In this document: piece by piece, positions 44,335 through 56,280 of the stretch | Numbering within the stretch: position 1 is the first letter of the stretch | How the letters are laid out: every line of letters starts with the position of its first letter | DNA from: Neoceratodus forsteri | Taxonomy: Eukaryota; Chordata; Ceratodontiformes; Ceratodontidae | Assembly: GCA_016271365.2 (NCBI GenBank) | Contig: CM057456.1 | Location: 612,627,501 to 612,691,500 of the forward strand | DNA: 64,000 bases | Direction of reading: 5' to 3' | The notes under the pieces: model-generated | The model's input: only the letters and a program-made list of their open reading frames with translations | What the model was told of the DNA's origin: nothing | Database searches by the model: none | Made by a program: the position numbers and the translations under genes

Positions 44335-46174
44335 GGAGTGGATGCAGCCCTGCTCATCCCCTTCTGCCTCTCCTTCTAAAGAACTCCGAGAAAAAGGAGA
44401 AGAGGCCTGTGCTTGGTAGAAAGGCCTGCCCCTAGCTTGCTGCCTTTGAGGAGTTGCCTGCCTCTACGTGGCCTGTGCACTCTTGTAAGTGGTCCTGTAC
44501 TTATCCATTTTCTTCATGTAATTCTCTGTTTGCTCCCCAAACAGAAATTTACCCAGCACAGGGAAATCCATGGACTTAGCCTGGGTGTCCTATGAGAGGA
44601 CAGTACATCCGAGCCAAGCCATCCTCCGAAGAGCCACAGATGTAGCCATGACTCTTGATGAAACATCATTGGAGTCCACAGCAGCATGAAATTGTACCTT
44701 TGATGCCTCAATCCCATCAGCAGCCACCTTCTCCAACTCCTTGGCCAGCTGGGGGAGACCTGCTTAGCCAGTGCCAGTACAATGTCCCACATGGACTTCT
44801 GGTACCTGGCTGCATAGGCCATATAGTTAGCCTGCCTGAGTCCCAAGGAGGATGCCATGTACTCTTTCTTTGCCATGGCATCCATCTTCCTGGAGTCTTT
44901 GTCTGGGGGGAGTGAAGCCAAGGAGATATTAGCCTTGCCACAGGCTGCAGCCTGCATGACCCCAACAAGGCTGCATTGCTGGTAGAAAAACTCTGTATCT
45001 GAGCCTGATACATAGATACATAGACAGTGTCGGCAGATAAGGGCCTATGGCCCACCCAGTCTGCCCATTTGAGCTTGTAAGTTCAGTTTGTTTTCCTAGA
45101 AGTCTGTTTCCCCTTACCCCGACCTCTAGAATTCCTTTATGTCTATCCCATGCATTCTTAAATCCCGTGATTGTTTCAGCCCCCACCACTTCCTCTGGCA
45201 GGGTGTTCCACTTGTCCACCACCCGTTCTGTGAAGAAATTCTTTCTCAAGTTTCCTCTGAATCGTCCTCCCTCCAACTTCATCCCATGCCCTCTAGTGAT
45301 AAAGTATACCTCTTGTCCATCCTTCTGTCAACTGGAGGTACAGAATTAGGAGACTTTAGAATTTTTTGTGTCTGCTTCCCAAAGGACTTATGAAGGGGAA
45401 TAGACAGTCTCGGACTCTGGGATGTCCATCATTTCAACAAAATCAGGCTCCTCTTGATCCTCCACAGCCTCCTCCATAGGAAGCTGTAGGGTTTCAGCCA
45501 CTTTTCTGTAAAACAAAAAATGGGAAGAGGACTCAAAGCCTAGGAGGGGATACACCAGAAGGTCTGTCTGGAGAGATGTCCAGTTCCACAGGCACATCCA
45601 GACTTTCATAATTATCACCATCGTCTTCAAAATCCCCCTCCTCTTCAAACTCTGGTTCATAAAAGTCTTCAAGGGTATAAACTTGAACCGAGGGAACTGA
45701 CCGAACCGAACCCCCGCCAAGAGGTGCCGGATCGGTCGGAACCGGACGATGCGATCCAACAATCCAAATCACTCTGGCTATTTCCTCAGCGGTCGGAACA
45801 TGAACCTCTGGATCCGAACCGGTCGATTTTTCTTTGTGTTTTCTTTTGTCAGAACCGACCCCTCAGGATCGGCTCTCCTCTTGGGTCTGGAGAAGTATCG
45901 CTCTGGTCAGAGGGCATCTTCTGGTTCCATTGAACCAACCAGGCTGGCCATCCAGGTCACGGACTTCTCGGCCTCCTTTCCTCAGTCTACCTAGCCTCTT
46001 TTTCAAGGGCAGATTTGGAGAAAATTGTACAAATTTGGCAGTCTGAATCGAAGTGTTCCAACCCCAGACAATAAACACAGGTGGTGTGGGGTGGGCCTTA
46101 GCAAAGACCTCCCCACACTCACTGCAGTGTTGAAACCCAGTGGGCCCGTTTTTTTTCTTGAGTTTCTCAGACAT
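44335..46174 (-). pseudogene. E9: gag-like ORF with CR1 insertion
   Basis: The start at 46174 gives MSEKLKKKNGPTGFQHCSEC and GEVFAKA, with the Cys/His motif partly frame-shifted after it. An acidic segment (LEDFYEPEFEEEGDFEDDGD) and a helical part follow. The CR1 at 45006-45299 interrupts it between the equivalents of YTLSGSDAEF. Several frame changes are present. Confidence 0.8.
45006..45299 (-). mobile_element. CR1 LINE 3' end inserted in the E9 gag
   Basis: 294 bp of CR1 C-terminal domain (KLEGGRFRGNLRKNFFTERV, VDKWNTLPEEVVGAETITGF) and 3' end (TATGTATCTATG). It is nearly the same sequence as 22644-22960. TGATA stands on both sides, and E2 lacks the insertion at the matching site (7740-7760). 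Confidence 0.9.
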
Positions 46175-46731
46175 GGCCAACCTAACCAAACTTACCCTTT
46201 TTATGGCAACCGCCAGGCAAGACTCCCTTATCGGTTCCTAACCGTGTCACGGGTGTTGGAAAAAAAACGTTTAAAACACATTTTTTTTTTTTTATTAACA
46301 GAACCGATAAGAACCGGTAACCACACTGTAAAGTAAAACACAAGGATTCAATACAAATGATCGGTTCAGCCAAACCAATCTAACACTTTACAATTTCCAC
46401 ATAGAAACAGAACAAAACCTATCTAGTACTCACGGTACCATAGAGACTGAACAATGCGGAAATAAATTTGGTAAAAACCCACAACTTAACCGGACTTTAA
46501 CAGAATTTCGAACCAAGCTGAAGGAGAAATGTCCAGAGTGACTGTTCAGTGAGACGGAGTAAAGAATCTGACGGTTGGATTTCAAAGGGCTCCAGACAGA
46601 GACCTCAGCTGAGCTCGAGCTCAGCATTCTATGATCTGCATAGAAAGTTAACCCTTTGTTCTCCGGGGCAGTTTAAAGGCTGGGGCTAAATGCAATAGTC
46701 AGAATACAGCAAGACTTCATGTTGTTTAAAA

Positions 46732-47544
46732 CAGAGCCTCTCTAATGAAAATAAAACAAGTGTAGAGGGTGAACAAAACTGTTGTATGTGTGTGTGTGTG
46801 TGGGGGTGTCAACTTAACGAAAAAAAAAAAAATTCTGCTGTGGGGGCAGTAACTGCACTCAGCCAACTTTCTAACCATGGTGTCTGCATTTGGTCAAAAG
46901 ACCATCTTTCTAATGAAGGCAGAGGAACGATTTAATTCAAAAACTTTCTAAAAATGAATTTTTTATTAACAATTTGTTTTCATTTTTTTTTTTTTTTTTT
47001 TACAGTGCCCATTTTCAAAGTGCAATAATACCCTCCAGGGTGGGCGGTATTAGGAATACGGACCTTCAGGGGCTATACGGTCCTCATTATACCCCTGGGC
47101 GGTCCAGTATTCTCAATACCGCCCAATTCTAAACCGTATTATTGCTCAGAGCAAGCAAGACCCGGTACAACAGCAATGCAATCGACGAACATTCAACACG
47201 GACAAATGCTTATTTAAAATACAAGCATTTTCTTCTCAAACTACATATGGTGAATTACTAACTTGTGTGAGAGTATATACAGTAATCCATTATTATCTAT
47301 TGCTGGTTTAAAAGGTTGATGCAAGTCCAAAGTAATTCTTATACTGTACCTCACCTCAGCACCCTGGCCACCCTTTTCACCTGAACAAGCCTCCTATTTA
47401 TTTTCTAATAAAAGGGCCCCCTCCATATCTCCTGGCCTTTTTGTTTGCATCCTTCATTGCAACCTAAATTTAATCCCAGATGACAGATGCCCATCACCTG
47501 TGCTTCCAATGCCATTCACAACCATGCACTTTTCTCATTCCTAC
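46732..47544 (-). other. host intron 3' of the exon, with simple repeats
   Basis: Mostly unique AT-rich sequence with (TG)n at 46784-46802, A and T runs, and a 124-bp palindrome. No coding motif. Confidence 0.6.
47022..47145. repeat. 124-bp imperfect palindrome (MITE-like)
   Basis: The arms 47022-47063 and 47101-47145 pair: GCAATAATAC with GTATTATTGC at the tips and GGGCGGTATTAGGAATACGGACC with GGTCCAGTATTCTCAATACCGCCC inside, plus CAGGGG/CCCCTG in the centre. Such a fold could be a small inverted-repeat transposon. Confidence 0.8.
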
Positions 47545-47710
47545 CTGTAGGAAGCAGGCCGTCTCATAAAGCTGTTCTACAGTGCTGTCGTTTATTGCCA
47601 GGTTACCCGTGTATGCATAGGTTATGATGATCTGTAGAGTGGCAGCATCAACATTCCGCAAATGTACATGTGTTTGTTTGCTTTCACTTAATCCGCTCAT
47701 GAACATGGCC
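47545..47710 (-). CDS. KBTBD2: internal coding exon of a Kelch/BTB protein, KBTBD2-like
   Basis: This 166-bp exon encodes [19 protein letters not shown], then [16 protein letters not shown] and [14 protein letters not shown], the middle of a BTB domain. The acceptor TTTTATTTTCTGCTGCAG ends at 47711. The donor CAG|GTAGGAATG begins at 47544. The first base completes a split codon and the last codon is whole, so the phases are 1 and 0. The match to KBTBD2, an adaptor of Cullin-3 ubiquitin ligases, comes from memory of vertebrate sequences and is near identical. The frame open beyond the donor is intron. Other BTB-Kelch paralogues are less likely. Confidence 0.85.
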
Positions 47711-48453
47711 CTGCAGCAGAAAATAAAATGAATGATGGCTTAATCGCCCAACCAATCCATTATTCTGTATCTCAACTCTCTTTACAAACATCAAGGAACT
47801 GATTTCTAATAGATGGTTTTCATGTTTCATCAGTGTTTCAAAATGTTCTTCACACGGAATCGCTAACGTTTAGGGAACATAATGAACTTAGAATGCTCAG
47901 TGTGATCAACTGCAGCACAAGACAATGATTACACAAGCTGAAAGCTTGTTTATTTTGTGGTTTCAGACAGCAGTGTTTTGGGTCATTTGTTGTTCCAACA
48001 ATTTGCTGTTTTTGATGAACTCTTGTCACCAAATCTGTTAATGAGAATTTGAGAACTGTTACCAACTGAAAAGAGAACGATCTTCAAAAGACATGCATGC
48101 TTACCGTGATTTTTTCTAAATCTGGATTGTGGTATAAAACAAGAAAATCATCAATTATAAAAAAAATAACAGAAGAATAAGCTGCATTAGACACCTCATG
48201 GGCACTGTGATGCCACACAGAGTACTCAAGCTTTGTTCTTGTGCTACATGACGTAGGGTAAAAGATCAAGAGGTGGTATCTGGGCAGGCTAGATGGGCCA
48301 TAGTGTCCTTTTCTGCTGGCAAATTTCTATGTTTCTATGACGGCCACAGTACCCACTCAGGTATCAAAACCAGCTTGAAGTTGGGGGTTTATTATTCCAT
48401 GCAAAATAATTCCGATACTATGTGTTAATACGTCCCTCTGAGCCACTGGTTGC
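47711..48453 (-). other. host intron 5' of the exon
   Basis: Mostly unique AT-rich sequence. At about 48262-48340 a short plus-strand stretch (TGGGCAGGCTAGATGGGCCA to TTTCTATGTTTCTATGA) looks like a CR1-type LINE 3' end. No exon or other motif is seen. Confidence 0.55.
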
Positions 48454-48675
48454 TGAAAAATACAGGTTACTCACCTGTAACAGGAGTTCTAGGAATGGTA
48501 TATGTTCATCCACACTTAGTGGCAGGTTCCTTGCCACTTTAAATCTTGCCGGAAGGTCTTCAAGCTGGCTCCTCCCACCCACCTGGGTGGTAAAACTCTC
48601 GGCTCCGCCCCATGATGCCAGATCTAGCCCGCTGGAAGCCAGGTTGTGCGTCAAAGCTAGGGAGGTCGGGTGGGT

Positions 48676-48775
48676 CATGTGGATGAACATATACCACTCC
48701 TAGAACTCCTGTTACAGGTGAGTAACCTGTATTTCTAGGGACATGGATATGTTGTTCATCCACACTTATTGGCAG
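48676..48775. other. E10 internal complementary region
   Basis: The left half complements the left end (GTGGATGAACATATACCACTCC, ACAGGTGAGTAACC). The right half (TTTCTAGGGACATGGATATG) complements the E10 right end at 61870-61902, which has CATATCCATGTCCCTAGAA. The A/G difference at GACATGG versus the E7 GACGTGG is shared by the ICR and terminus of the same copy. Confidence 0.9.
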
Positions 48776-48779
48776 ACTC

Positions 48780-49860
48780 CTAGCAGTTCTCCGGGAGGAG
48801 GGAGGCAAGGCGCACACCCCATACTTGAGAAATAAAGACTGGAGAACAGAGGCCCCAAAACCAGCATCTCGGCGTGACTCAAGGTCGATGTGGTAGTGGG
48901 TGATGAAGGTGTGTGCTGACTTCCAGGTAGCAGCCCTGCAGATTTCCTGGATAGGGACATCCCTGGAAGCAGCCACCGATGCAGCGGTATGGCGGGTAGA
49001 ATGAGCTCTTATCCCTCTGGGAGGCTCCATGCCCGCCAACCTATAGCAGAGATCTATGCAGGAGGTGACCCACCTGCCTCGTCCGCTTGGCTGCAGGTCT
49101 GCCAGGTGCGGCTTCAGCGTACGTGACAAACAGCTGGTGAACCTCTCCCCGAACTTCAGCTTTCTGCTCCTTATAATAGAGCGCTCTTCTAGGGTCCAAA
49201 GTATGGAGCCTATATTCGGCCTCCGCGGTGTGACTGGGGTAGAACACCAGCAGAGTCAACACCTGGTTAAGGTGAAACTCCAACACCACCTTCGGAAGGA
49301 ATTTCGGGTGGGGGCGCAGGACAACCTTGTCCCTGTGGAAGACCAGATAAGGAGACTCGATGGAAAGCGCCTGGAGCTCTCCCATCCTTCAGGCTGACGT
49401 GATAGCCACCAAGAATGCGGTCTTCCACGACAGGTGAGAGATGTCACACCTGTGCATCGGTTCGAATGGCTTGCCCATGAGCTTAGCCAATACCAGCAGT
49501 AGATCCCATGGAGGTGGAGGTTCTCGCACCAGAGGGGATATGTGATCAAGGCCTTTGAAAAAGCGCCCAACCACCTTCTCCTGCGCCACTGACTGCTTCC
49601 CGGCCCATGCCCGGTAAGCAGAGATGGCTGCCAGGTGCACCTTATGGGTCATCGACTGAAGCCCTAGCCGAGAAAGGGAACACAGGTAGTTCAGAATGCT
49701 TGCCAAGGAACAGGAGGAAGGGTCCAGGCCCTTGCCCCGACACCAAATGGAGAATCTCTTCCATTTGAAGGCATAGCATTTTCTGGTCGACTCCTTACGG
49801 GACGCCTCAACGACATTGAGGACCTCGTCGGAAAGACCCAAGGCCTGGAACTCTAGCCGC
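48780..49860 (-). pseudogene. E10: tyrosine recombinase
   Basis: Segments are LSDEVLNVVEASRKESTRKC and YAFKWKRFSIWCRGKGLD (49389-50117 frame), AFLVAITSA then R(R)MGELQALSIES (49390), DKVVLRPHPKFLPKVV, RWVTSCIDLCYRLAGMEPPR and GIRAHSTRHTAASVAASRDV with HxxR (49000), then AHTFITHYHIDLESRRDAG (48900), where the catalytic Tyr is kept. Frame changes lie near 49390, 49250 and 49130. Confidence 0.9.
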
Positions 49861-50790
49861 TCAGGAACCAGGCCATCAGGTGCAGGGATTGAAGGTCCGG
49901 ATGGAATACCTTCCCCTGATTGACTGAGATCAGGTCTGGGCGGGCTGGAAGCTGCCTCGGAAGCCTGGAGCTGAGACTGAGGAGATCTGGATACCAGAAC
50001 TGGCGGGGCCAGTCTGGGGCTACCAGAATCACCTGCGCCTTGTCCCTCCTCGCCTTGAGAAGCACCTTGTGGATCAAGGGAAAAGGAGGAAAGGTGTAGA
50101 AGAGGCCCGGAGTCCACGACCTCGAGAAGGCATCCCTCTGCAGCGAGCCCTGCTGAGAGGGGTGGGCATGAAACAGTCTCAGCTTCGCATTCTCCCTGGA
50201 GGCAAAACAGGTCCGCCTGAGGCGTGCCCCAGAGGGAGAAGAGATCTTGTACTACCTCCGGCAGGAGAGACCACTCGTGGGACGCAGGCCCTTATCCGAC
50301 TTGGGGCATCGGCCAGGGTGTTGGAGAGCTCCTGCGCACTGAATGGCGAGGATCCGCCTCCAAGTGCGCATGAGTGACCAAATGCGGAGAGCTTCCCTGC
50401 ACAGAGGCAAGGAGCGCGTCCCGCCCTGGCGGTTTAGGTAGTACATGGTTGTGGTATTATCCGTCTGGACCTGAACCACCTGACCCGTAGAAAGCAGGCG
50501 AGGCGGTGAGGGCTAGATGAACCGCTCGACACTCCAGCAGGTTGATATGGCATCGGGACTCCCGAGGGGACCAGAGGCCATGCGCTGTGCTCCCCCAGAT
50601 GGGCACCCCAACCCATCAGAGAGGCATCGGTCAATAGAGAGACCGTCGGCTCGAGGCGGACAAACGGGATGCCCTCCTGCAGATGTGCTGGAACGGTCCA
50701 CCACTGGAGCGTGTTCCACATCCCCTGGGTCACCGTCACTAGCTGATCCAGCAGATTGAAGTGTTGTGACCATTGGCTGGCCAGTCCCCA
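49861..50790 (-). pseudogene. E10: RNase H and MT-like domain
   Basis: RNase H pieces are TVSLLTDASLMGWGAHLGE and VQVQTDNTTTMYYLNRQGG, with LEL-type and LADAL motifs frame-shifted. The MT-like part shows AQVILVAPDWPRQFWYPDLL at about 50030. It continues in frame from the RT for more than 200 codons (50434-51130). Confidence 0.85.
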
Positions 50791-51770
50791 CTGAAGGGGA
50801 TGCATGTACCAGCGGGCCCAACGGACCACGCTGGTGCAGGCCGACATGAGGCTCAGGAGGCGCAGGAAGTCCCGGGCAGGGCGCGATTGCCCAACCTGAA
50901 ATGATTGGACAAAGGAGGAAAGAACCTCGGCCCTGTCCGCTGGGAGCCATGCTCTTGCTCGTAGAGAGTCGAGCTCTGCCCCGATGAATTGTATCATCTG
51001 CTTTGGCACAAGTTCCGACTTGGCCTTGTTGATGAGCAGGCCAACTTGAGAGCAAATCTGGGGGGCCAGATCTCTGGACCGCTCCACCTCCGTTCTGGAC
51101 GGGGCTGCAATCAGCCAATCGTCCAGGTAGGGGTACACCCAGACCCTTCGGCGCTGCAGGAATGCTGTCACCACTGCCATGCATTTGGTGAAGACCCTGG
51201 GAGCTAGGGAGAGGCCGAAGGGCATGGCCCGGAATTTGTAAAGGGATCCCTCTGCTCTGAGCGGAGGAATCTCTGGTGGACCAGACGGATTGGGACGTGA
51301 AAGAACGCGTCCTGGAGGTCTAGGGAACAGAACCACATGCCTCATTCCAAGGATGGGATTATCTGAGCCAGAGTGACCATCCTGAAGGTCCAAGACCTTA
51401 GGAACCTGTTCAGGTCGAGAATGGGGCGCCAGCCCCCCGTCTGTTTTGGGACCAGGAAGTACCTGGACAAAAACCCCGGATCTGGAGGAGGATCCGCCAC
51501 CTTCCTTATCACCTCTTTTTTGAGGAGCAGGGCAATATCGACTAGGCGGGCCGACAGAGAGGCTGCGGACCCCATAACCCCCTGAAGGACGACGGCTCGG
51601 AAGGGTGGGGCCTGCTCGAACTCCAGAGGCAGACCCTGTCCTACCACCTCTAACACCCAGCGGTCCGTGGTGATATCGGACCAGGCGGAAAAGAAGTGGT
51701 GGAGCCGCACCCCCCATGGGGGGAACCCAGGGGGAAGTGACGAGGCTGCCGGCAACACCCCTCAGCCAGT
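50791..51770 (-). pseudogene. E10: reverse transcriptase
   Basis: Order: DRWVLEVVGQGLPLEFEQ, DPGFLSRYFLVPKQTGGWRP, the motif A region (CSLDLQDAFF-type, frame-shifted near 51330), SLYKFRAMPFGLSLAPRVFT (motif B), YPYLDDWLIAAPSRTE (motif C) and GLLINKAKSELVPKQMIQF. A small deletion around 51415 removes part of the DLRxLN loop. Confidence 0.85.
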
Positions 51771-54058
51771 CACTGGGCAGGCTTGGAGGAGAGACCGGCC
51801 AAGGAACTTCCAGGGCCTTTACCTCCCTGCTTCTATAGGAGGAAGCCCATGGGCTTGGGTTTGGGGGCATGGCGTGAAGCACAGCCCCTGGTGCTGTTGG
51901 GCGGGCGTGCCGCTGTGGCGCAGACAAGCGAAAGGACTTGTGCTGCTGCTGCGGCGGCATTTGTCCTTCTGGGCAGAGGTGACCGAGTCCAGAGTGGCAT
52001 TGGACTTCTCGATCCGCTGGAGATGACCTTGCACTCCAGGGCGGAAGAGGTTGGTCCCCAAGAAGGGACGTCTGCAAATTGTGCTGGTATCCACCGTGAA
52101 GGTGGATATCCTCAGCCATGCTCTGCGGGCGCATGGCCACATGACATAAGCGATCTGGCACAGGAGTCTCCCATGTCCAGAGCCGTCTGAAGCTGCTGCC
52201 GCCACGCCTACCCTGGTCCCGAACCTGCTGGACCGTGGTCTGCAGGTCGGCCGGAGAATGAGGATCACCTCATCCAGGGAGCCCATGAGGGCATGGGAGA
52301 AGTGTGCCATCAGCACAGCCGAGCTGGCCTGGCGGAGGCCAAGGGAGGACGCAGCGTACACCTTGAGCCTGGCGTAGTCCAGCTTTTGGACTCCTTGTCA
52401 GGAGGCTTGTCCCGTCCCTAGCGTTCCCGGGCAGCGGAGAAACATTTTCAGTGACCAACCCCTCGGCAGAGGGGTGTTCCGAAAACCCGGGCAAAGAGCC
52501 GGTAGGGACCGCATACTTCCTGGCCATCCTGGCAGAGACACAGGGCAGGAAGCAGGCCGCTGCCAAAGCTCCAAGGCTGGGACAACAATGGCCTCAGCCA
52601 CCGGAAAGGCCTCCGTGGGGGAATCCCCTCGGTCCAGTATCTCCGTCAGGGGATACTTGGCCCGTTTGGATACGGGCTCGAGCTGCATCCCAGTGGACTC
52701 CGAGATGAGTCGAAGCAAACCCATGAAGGACGATGGGCTTTCGTCCAACGACTGGCCCCCGGAGAACTCCAGGTCAACCGGCCTGGAGAACAGGGAGGAG
52801 TCGTCGTCGGACTCGGAGGAGTCCGCGAAGAGCTGCCTGGGGCCTGAGCTACCCTCCACCTGCCCAGGACGGTCGGGAGTGAGGGTGACCGACAACCTGT
52901 GGGGCAGGCCTTGACCCGACCAAGAGTCCTTGGTCGGCGACCCCGATTTCGGTTGTGGAGGCAGAGGTTCCACCACAATCAGTGGGGCAATGGGTTTCAG
53001 CCAAACAACCAGCCCAGGCTTGGGCATCTCGACTACGGTGAGGAGTTGTTTCGGCCGCTCGGGTGACAGCCACTTGATGGCCGGGGAAGGCGTCTGCGTC
53101 GACTTGCTCCCAGACGGTAACTGCTGCCATCAGGTCCTAAATGGCGTCGGCCTTAATTTGTGCGAAGCCTCTCCTCTTCCGAGGAGGAAGGCGAGAAGAA
53201 GCGGCGGCGCCGCTTACCTCGGTGCGAGACTGCCGATGTCGGAGCGGATCGGCTGGACAAGAAGAAGTGGAGACCGAGACCCTCAGTGTTTCGAGGACGG
53301 GTCTGGGAAAGGCGAGGACACCTGCTCTTTCACGACTCGGACACCTTAACCGGGGACTGCTGCACCGGGCGCAGGCAGATCTCGGTCTCCACGGGGAACC
53401 GGTGAAGAAGGTTGTCTGCTTCACCAGTCGACAGCCGTCCGATGGGTCGAGAAAAATCTCGACCCGCGTCGTGAAGTCTTGGCCGGCTGGCCTGATGGGG
53501 AACGCCGTGAAGCCAGTGGCCTTAGCCGCAACCTCGACCAGTGAGCAGTCAGCTGTCCAGGAAGGAGACCTCTCCTGCTCCCCGAAGCGCCCGACGATGG
53601 GACTTACCCATAAGAGTCCTTTTGGACCGAGAGGAATGTCCCGATGGCCCCTCTCCCTTCGTGGAAAGGGACTGGCAAAGCTCCTTGAACGAAACTGAAT
53701 ACGAGGTACCCAAAGAGAGCAGGATAAATGCCACAACTGAGGAAGAGGAAGATGCGGCCTGGGCCGCCTCCTCCTCGAGGGCGATCATCTGCTCGAGTTG
53801 CTCAGCCGAGCCAGCCACCGTGGTAACCGCCCAACGGGCCTCCTTCTACTTAACCAGCGGGTAGCGCTTCTCGGGGCACCCTAGATTTAACCGGGCAGCA
53901 CAGTCCTCCAGGACGTTGGCCGAAAACGTACAGCATGACTCACAGGCCTGCGGGTCGTGTTCTAGGCCGAGGCAGTAGACGCACGTGGAGTGCGGGTCCG
54001 TCCTGGACTTCTTCTGCCCACAAGGGCACCGCCGAAATCCTGGAGTCGATTTGTCCAT
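51771..54058 (-). pseudogene. E10: gag-like ORF
   Basis: The start at 54058 is MDKSTPGFRRCPCGQKKSRT, followed by DPHSTCVYCLGLEHDPQACE and SCCTF, an intact form of the shared Cys/His motif. Then come AEQLEQMIALEEEAAQAASS, SFKELCQSLS, the acidic SSESDDDSSLFSRPVDLEFS and the C-terminal helical region. Frameshifts occur near 53840, 53550 and 53030. Confidence 0.75.
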
Positions 54059-54659
54059 CGCAGCCACGAGGGAGAAAGTTGACCGAAGTCTTGAAAATTT
54101 TAAAATGAGTTTCGGGCGAACCGAAGAATTAGGATCCAGTCTATCACGCAAAGCGTTAAGGAGGGAACCTGAGCTTCCAAGCGGTAAGAAAAAATTACTC
54201 ACCTTAGTAATGTTGTTTCTTCTAATGGAGTCTTGCTATATTATGACAGTAGCAGTTTGTCCCACCGCTAGAACTGCTCCGGAGGTGAAATGGTTAATAC
54301 CATTCCAAAATAGAACTTTGAGCACGAGCTCTAAAAGCAGCTCTATGTGTAATTTCAAACCTGAACTGTCAGATCTTTACTGAGCAAAAACTCACTAAGG
54401 TCTGTGTGGAAGCTGTAACCTACACTAACCAAATGGCTACCTAAATATTAACAACCATTGCTGGTCCCAACACCCAAGACTCAAGTCAGGGGACCAGAAC
54501 TACTAACACAATTCTAACATGAGAATAAAACAACAGGATAATAAACACACACCCCAAACTCCCAAAAAGGGAGAAAGCTAAAGGGCATAAATAGTGCCCA
54601 CACTAAGTTGCCGCACCCCACCCAAGTAGAAGTTCTGAGAGGGGCAGGCTGGGAGGAGG

Positions 54660-54760
54660 TCATAATATAGCAAGACTCCATTAGAAGAAACAACATTACT
54701 AAGGTGAGTAATTTTTCTTCAAACAACATGAAGTCTTGCTATATTAGATGACATAACAGC
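54660..54760. other. E11 ICR1
   Basis: It complements the outer left terminus (CAAGACTCCATTAGAAGAAA, GGTGAGTAA) and the right terminus (TTCTTCAAACAACATGAAGT). This is the pair of ends that borders the whole composite. Confidence 0.85.
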
Positions 54761-54779
54761 ACCACACAGCAGTACCTCC

Positions 54780-55830
54780 AAGGAGGAGGGCAGAACCTAC
54801 TTAGGAATAGGCTCTCAAGAACAGCTGTGCCAAAGCGAGCATCTCTCCTGGCCTGGACATCCAGGAGTAATGCTTGGTAAAAGTGTATACCGTTTTCCAA
54901 GTAGCAGCCTAGCATATCTCTAATATAGGGATGTCTCTGGCAGAAGCTAGAGACGCAGCTGTACCCCTGGTAGAATGAGCCCTCAAGCCAGAGGGGGGAT
55001 CTCTGCCCAGTTTCTGATAACAAAATTGGATACAAGAGACAATCCACCTGGCAATTGATCTCTTAGTGGCAGGTTTGCCTTTCCCAACTTCACCATAGGT
55101 AAGGAAAAGTTGGAGGGATTCGAACCTGTGACCTTTGGTAGGCTCTATATAGTAACTAAGAGCTCTCTTAACATCCAGGCTGTGCAACCTCCTCTCACCA
55201 GAAGAGGAGTGATCAGTGAAAAAATACTGGAAGGAGATAGATTGGTTAAGATGAAAATCTGAAACACATTGGTAAAACTTCCTATTAGTCCCAAGACTAC
55301 CTTATCCCTGTGGAAAGAAATAAAGTCAGTTTCCACTGACAAGGCTTGCAACTCACTTATGCGACTAGCAGAAGTGATAGCCACCAGAAAAACAGTTTTC
55401 CAAGTTAGATACTTAAGCTCTGCAGAAAACAGAGGTTCAAAAGGTTGCATTAACTGGGCAATACAAACATTAAGGTCCCAGGCAGGGCCGGTTCCGAAGG
55501 TGGATTAGTATGGGTAATCCTTAAAAACTTGGAAAACACAGGGTGAGTGGAAAGAGGATGACTTTCCTGCTGACACAAAAGCAGATACAGCTGAGAAATG
55601 GACTCAGGGTAGCTGGTCTGAGACCCAAGGAATTAAGATGGACCATGTAATCTAATACAATGGGCAAATCAGCAGATTCTGGAAATATTTTCCCAGCACC
55701 AAATGGAAAACCTTTTCCATTTAGAACTATAAGTAGCCCTAGTGGAAGAACTTTCTGGAAGCCTTTAGGATTTCAAGAACACCTTGAGAGAGGAAATCAG
55801 CAAACTCTAACCCTCCAAGAGCCAGGCCTT
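54780..55830 (-). pseudogene. E11: first tyrosine recombinase (YR1)
   Basis: Motifs are SASRISELQALSVET (55370; the second residue of the usual SARR is changed, the Arg kept), DKVVL, RSIARWIVSCIQFCYQKLGR, LRAHSTRGTAASLASARD with HxxR (54960), and in other frames the histidine/tyrosine tail near 54850. A partial MT-like domain (VILIAPDWARQPWYPLLLSL-like, 55797-56035) precedes it, and then the internal left terminus begins. Confidence 0.85.
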
Positions 55831-56038
55831 GAGGTTGAGGGATTGAGGTCTGTATACCAAACCCTTCCTGGGCACAAGTTAACAGGTTGTGAATCCTGGA
55901 GAGGCAAGGGAAGATGGATTGTCAGTGACAGAAGAAGTGGGTACCAGGGCTGCCTGGCCCAATCTGGGGCAATCAGAATCACCCTGCAAGGCTGAGATCT
56001 GATTTTGACTAATACTTTGAATAGGAGAGGGAAGGGAG

Positions 56039-56280
56039 GAAAGAAAAATTACTCACCTTAGTAATTGCTTTTTCCTCTCATGGAGTCTTGCTATATTATA
56101 ACAATAGCAGTCAGCCACTGCAGCTGAACTGCCCGGAGAAGGAAGGGTTAACTCCAGAAGATCTGGAGTTCTACAGCGAGGCAGCTGTGCCCAAAACTCT
56201 ATCTGGCAGTTTCAAATGAAACTGTCAGATCTTTCTGAAGCTAACATCAAAGGACGGAAAGTCTGTGTGAAAAACTACAC
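56039..56280 (+). repeat. E11 internal left terminus
   Basis: It starts AAGAAAAATTACTCACCTTA and has GTAATTGCTTTTTCCTCTCATGG, unlike the GTTGTTTCTTCTAATGG of the outer end. Downstream GCCACTGCAGCTGAACTGCCC also differs. It therefore belongs to a different copy than the outer termini. Confidence 0.85.

Larger units (their letters stand above)
40817..46731 (-). mobile_element. DIRS-type YR retrotransposon E9, full length
   Basis: It is a close relative of E2 with the same plan: left terminus (40817-41050), ICR (41260-41358), YR, MT-like domain, RNase H, RT, gag and right terminus (about 46540-46731). A CR1 3' end is inserted in gag. It lies about 0.8 kb downstream (in gene direction) of the host exon, in the same strand sense. 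Confidence 0.9.
48454..54187 (-). mobile_element. DIRS-type YR retrotransposon E10 (main part)
   Basis: Same family as E7: left terminus (48454-48690), ICR (48676-48775), YR, MT-like domain, RNase H, RT and gag (start 54058). Its right terminus is split at 54187 by E11 and resumes at 61757-61902. Confidence 0.9.

Noticed and set aside
47494..47544. Extension of the BTB frame past 47545
   Set aside because: The residues after CFLQ leave the BTB family pattern exactly at a CAG|GTAGGA donor, so they are intron.
50434..52161. A 575-codon open frame as one novel protein
   Set aside because: Its first ~180 codons are the wrong frame of gag; only the RT and RNase H portion is in the true frame.
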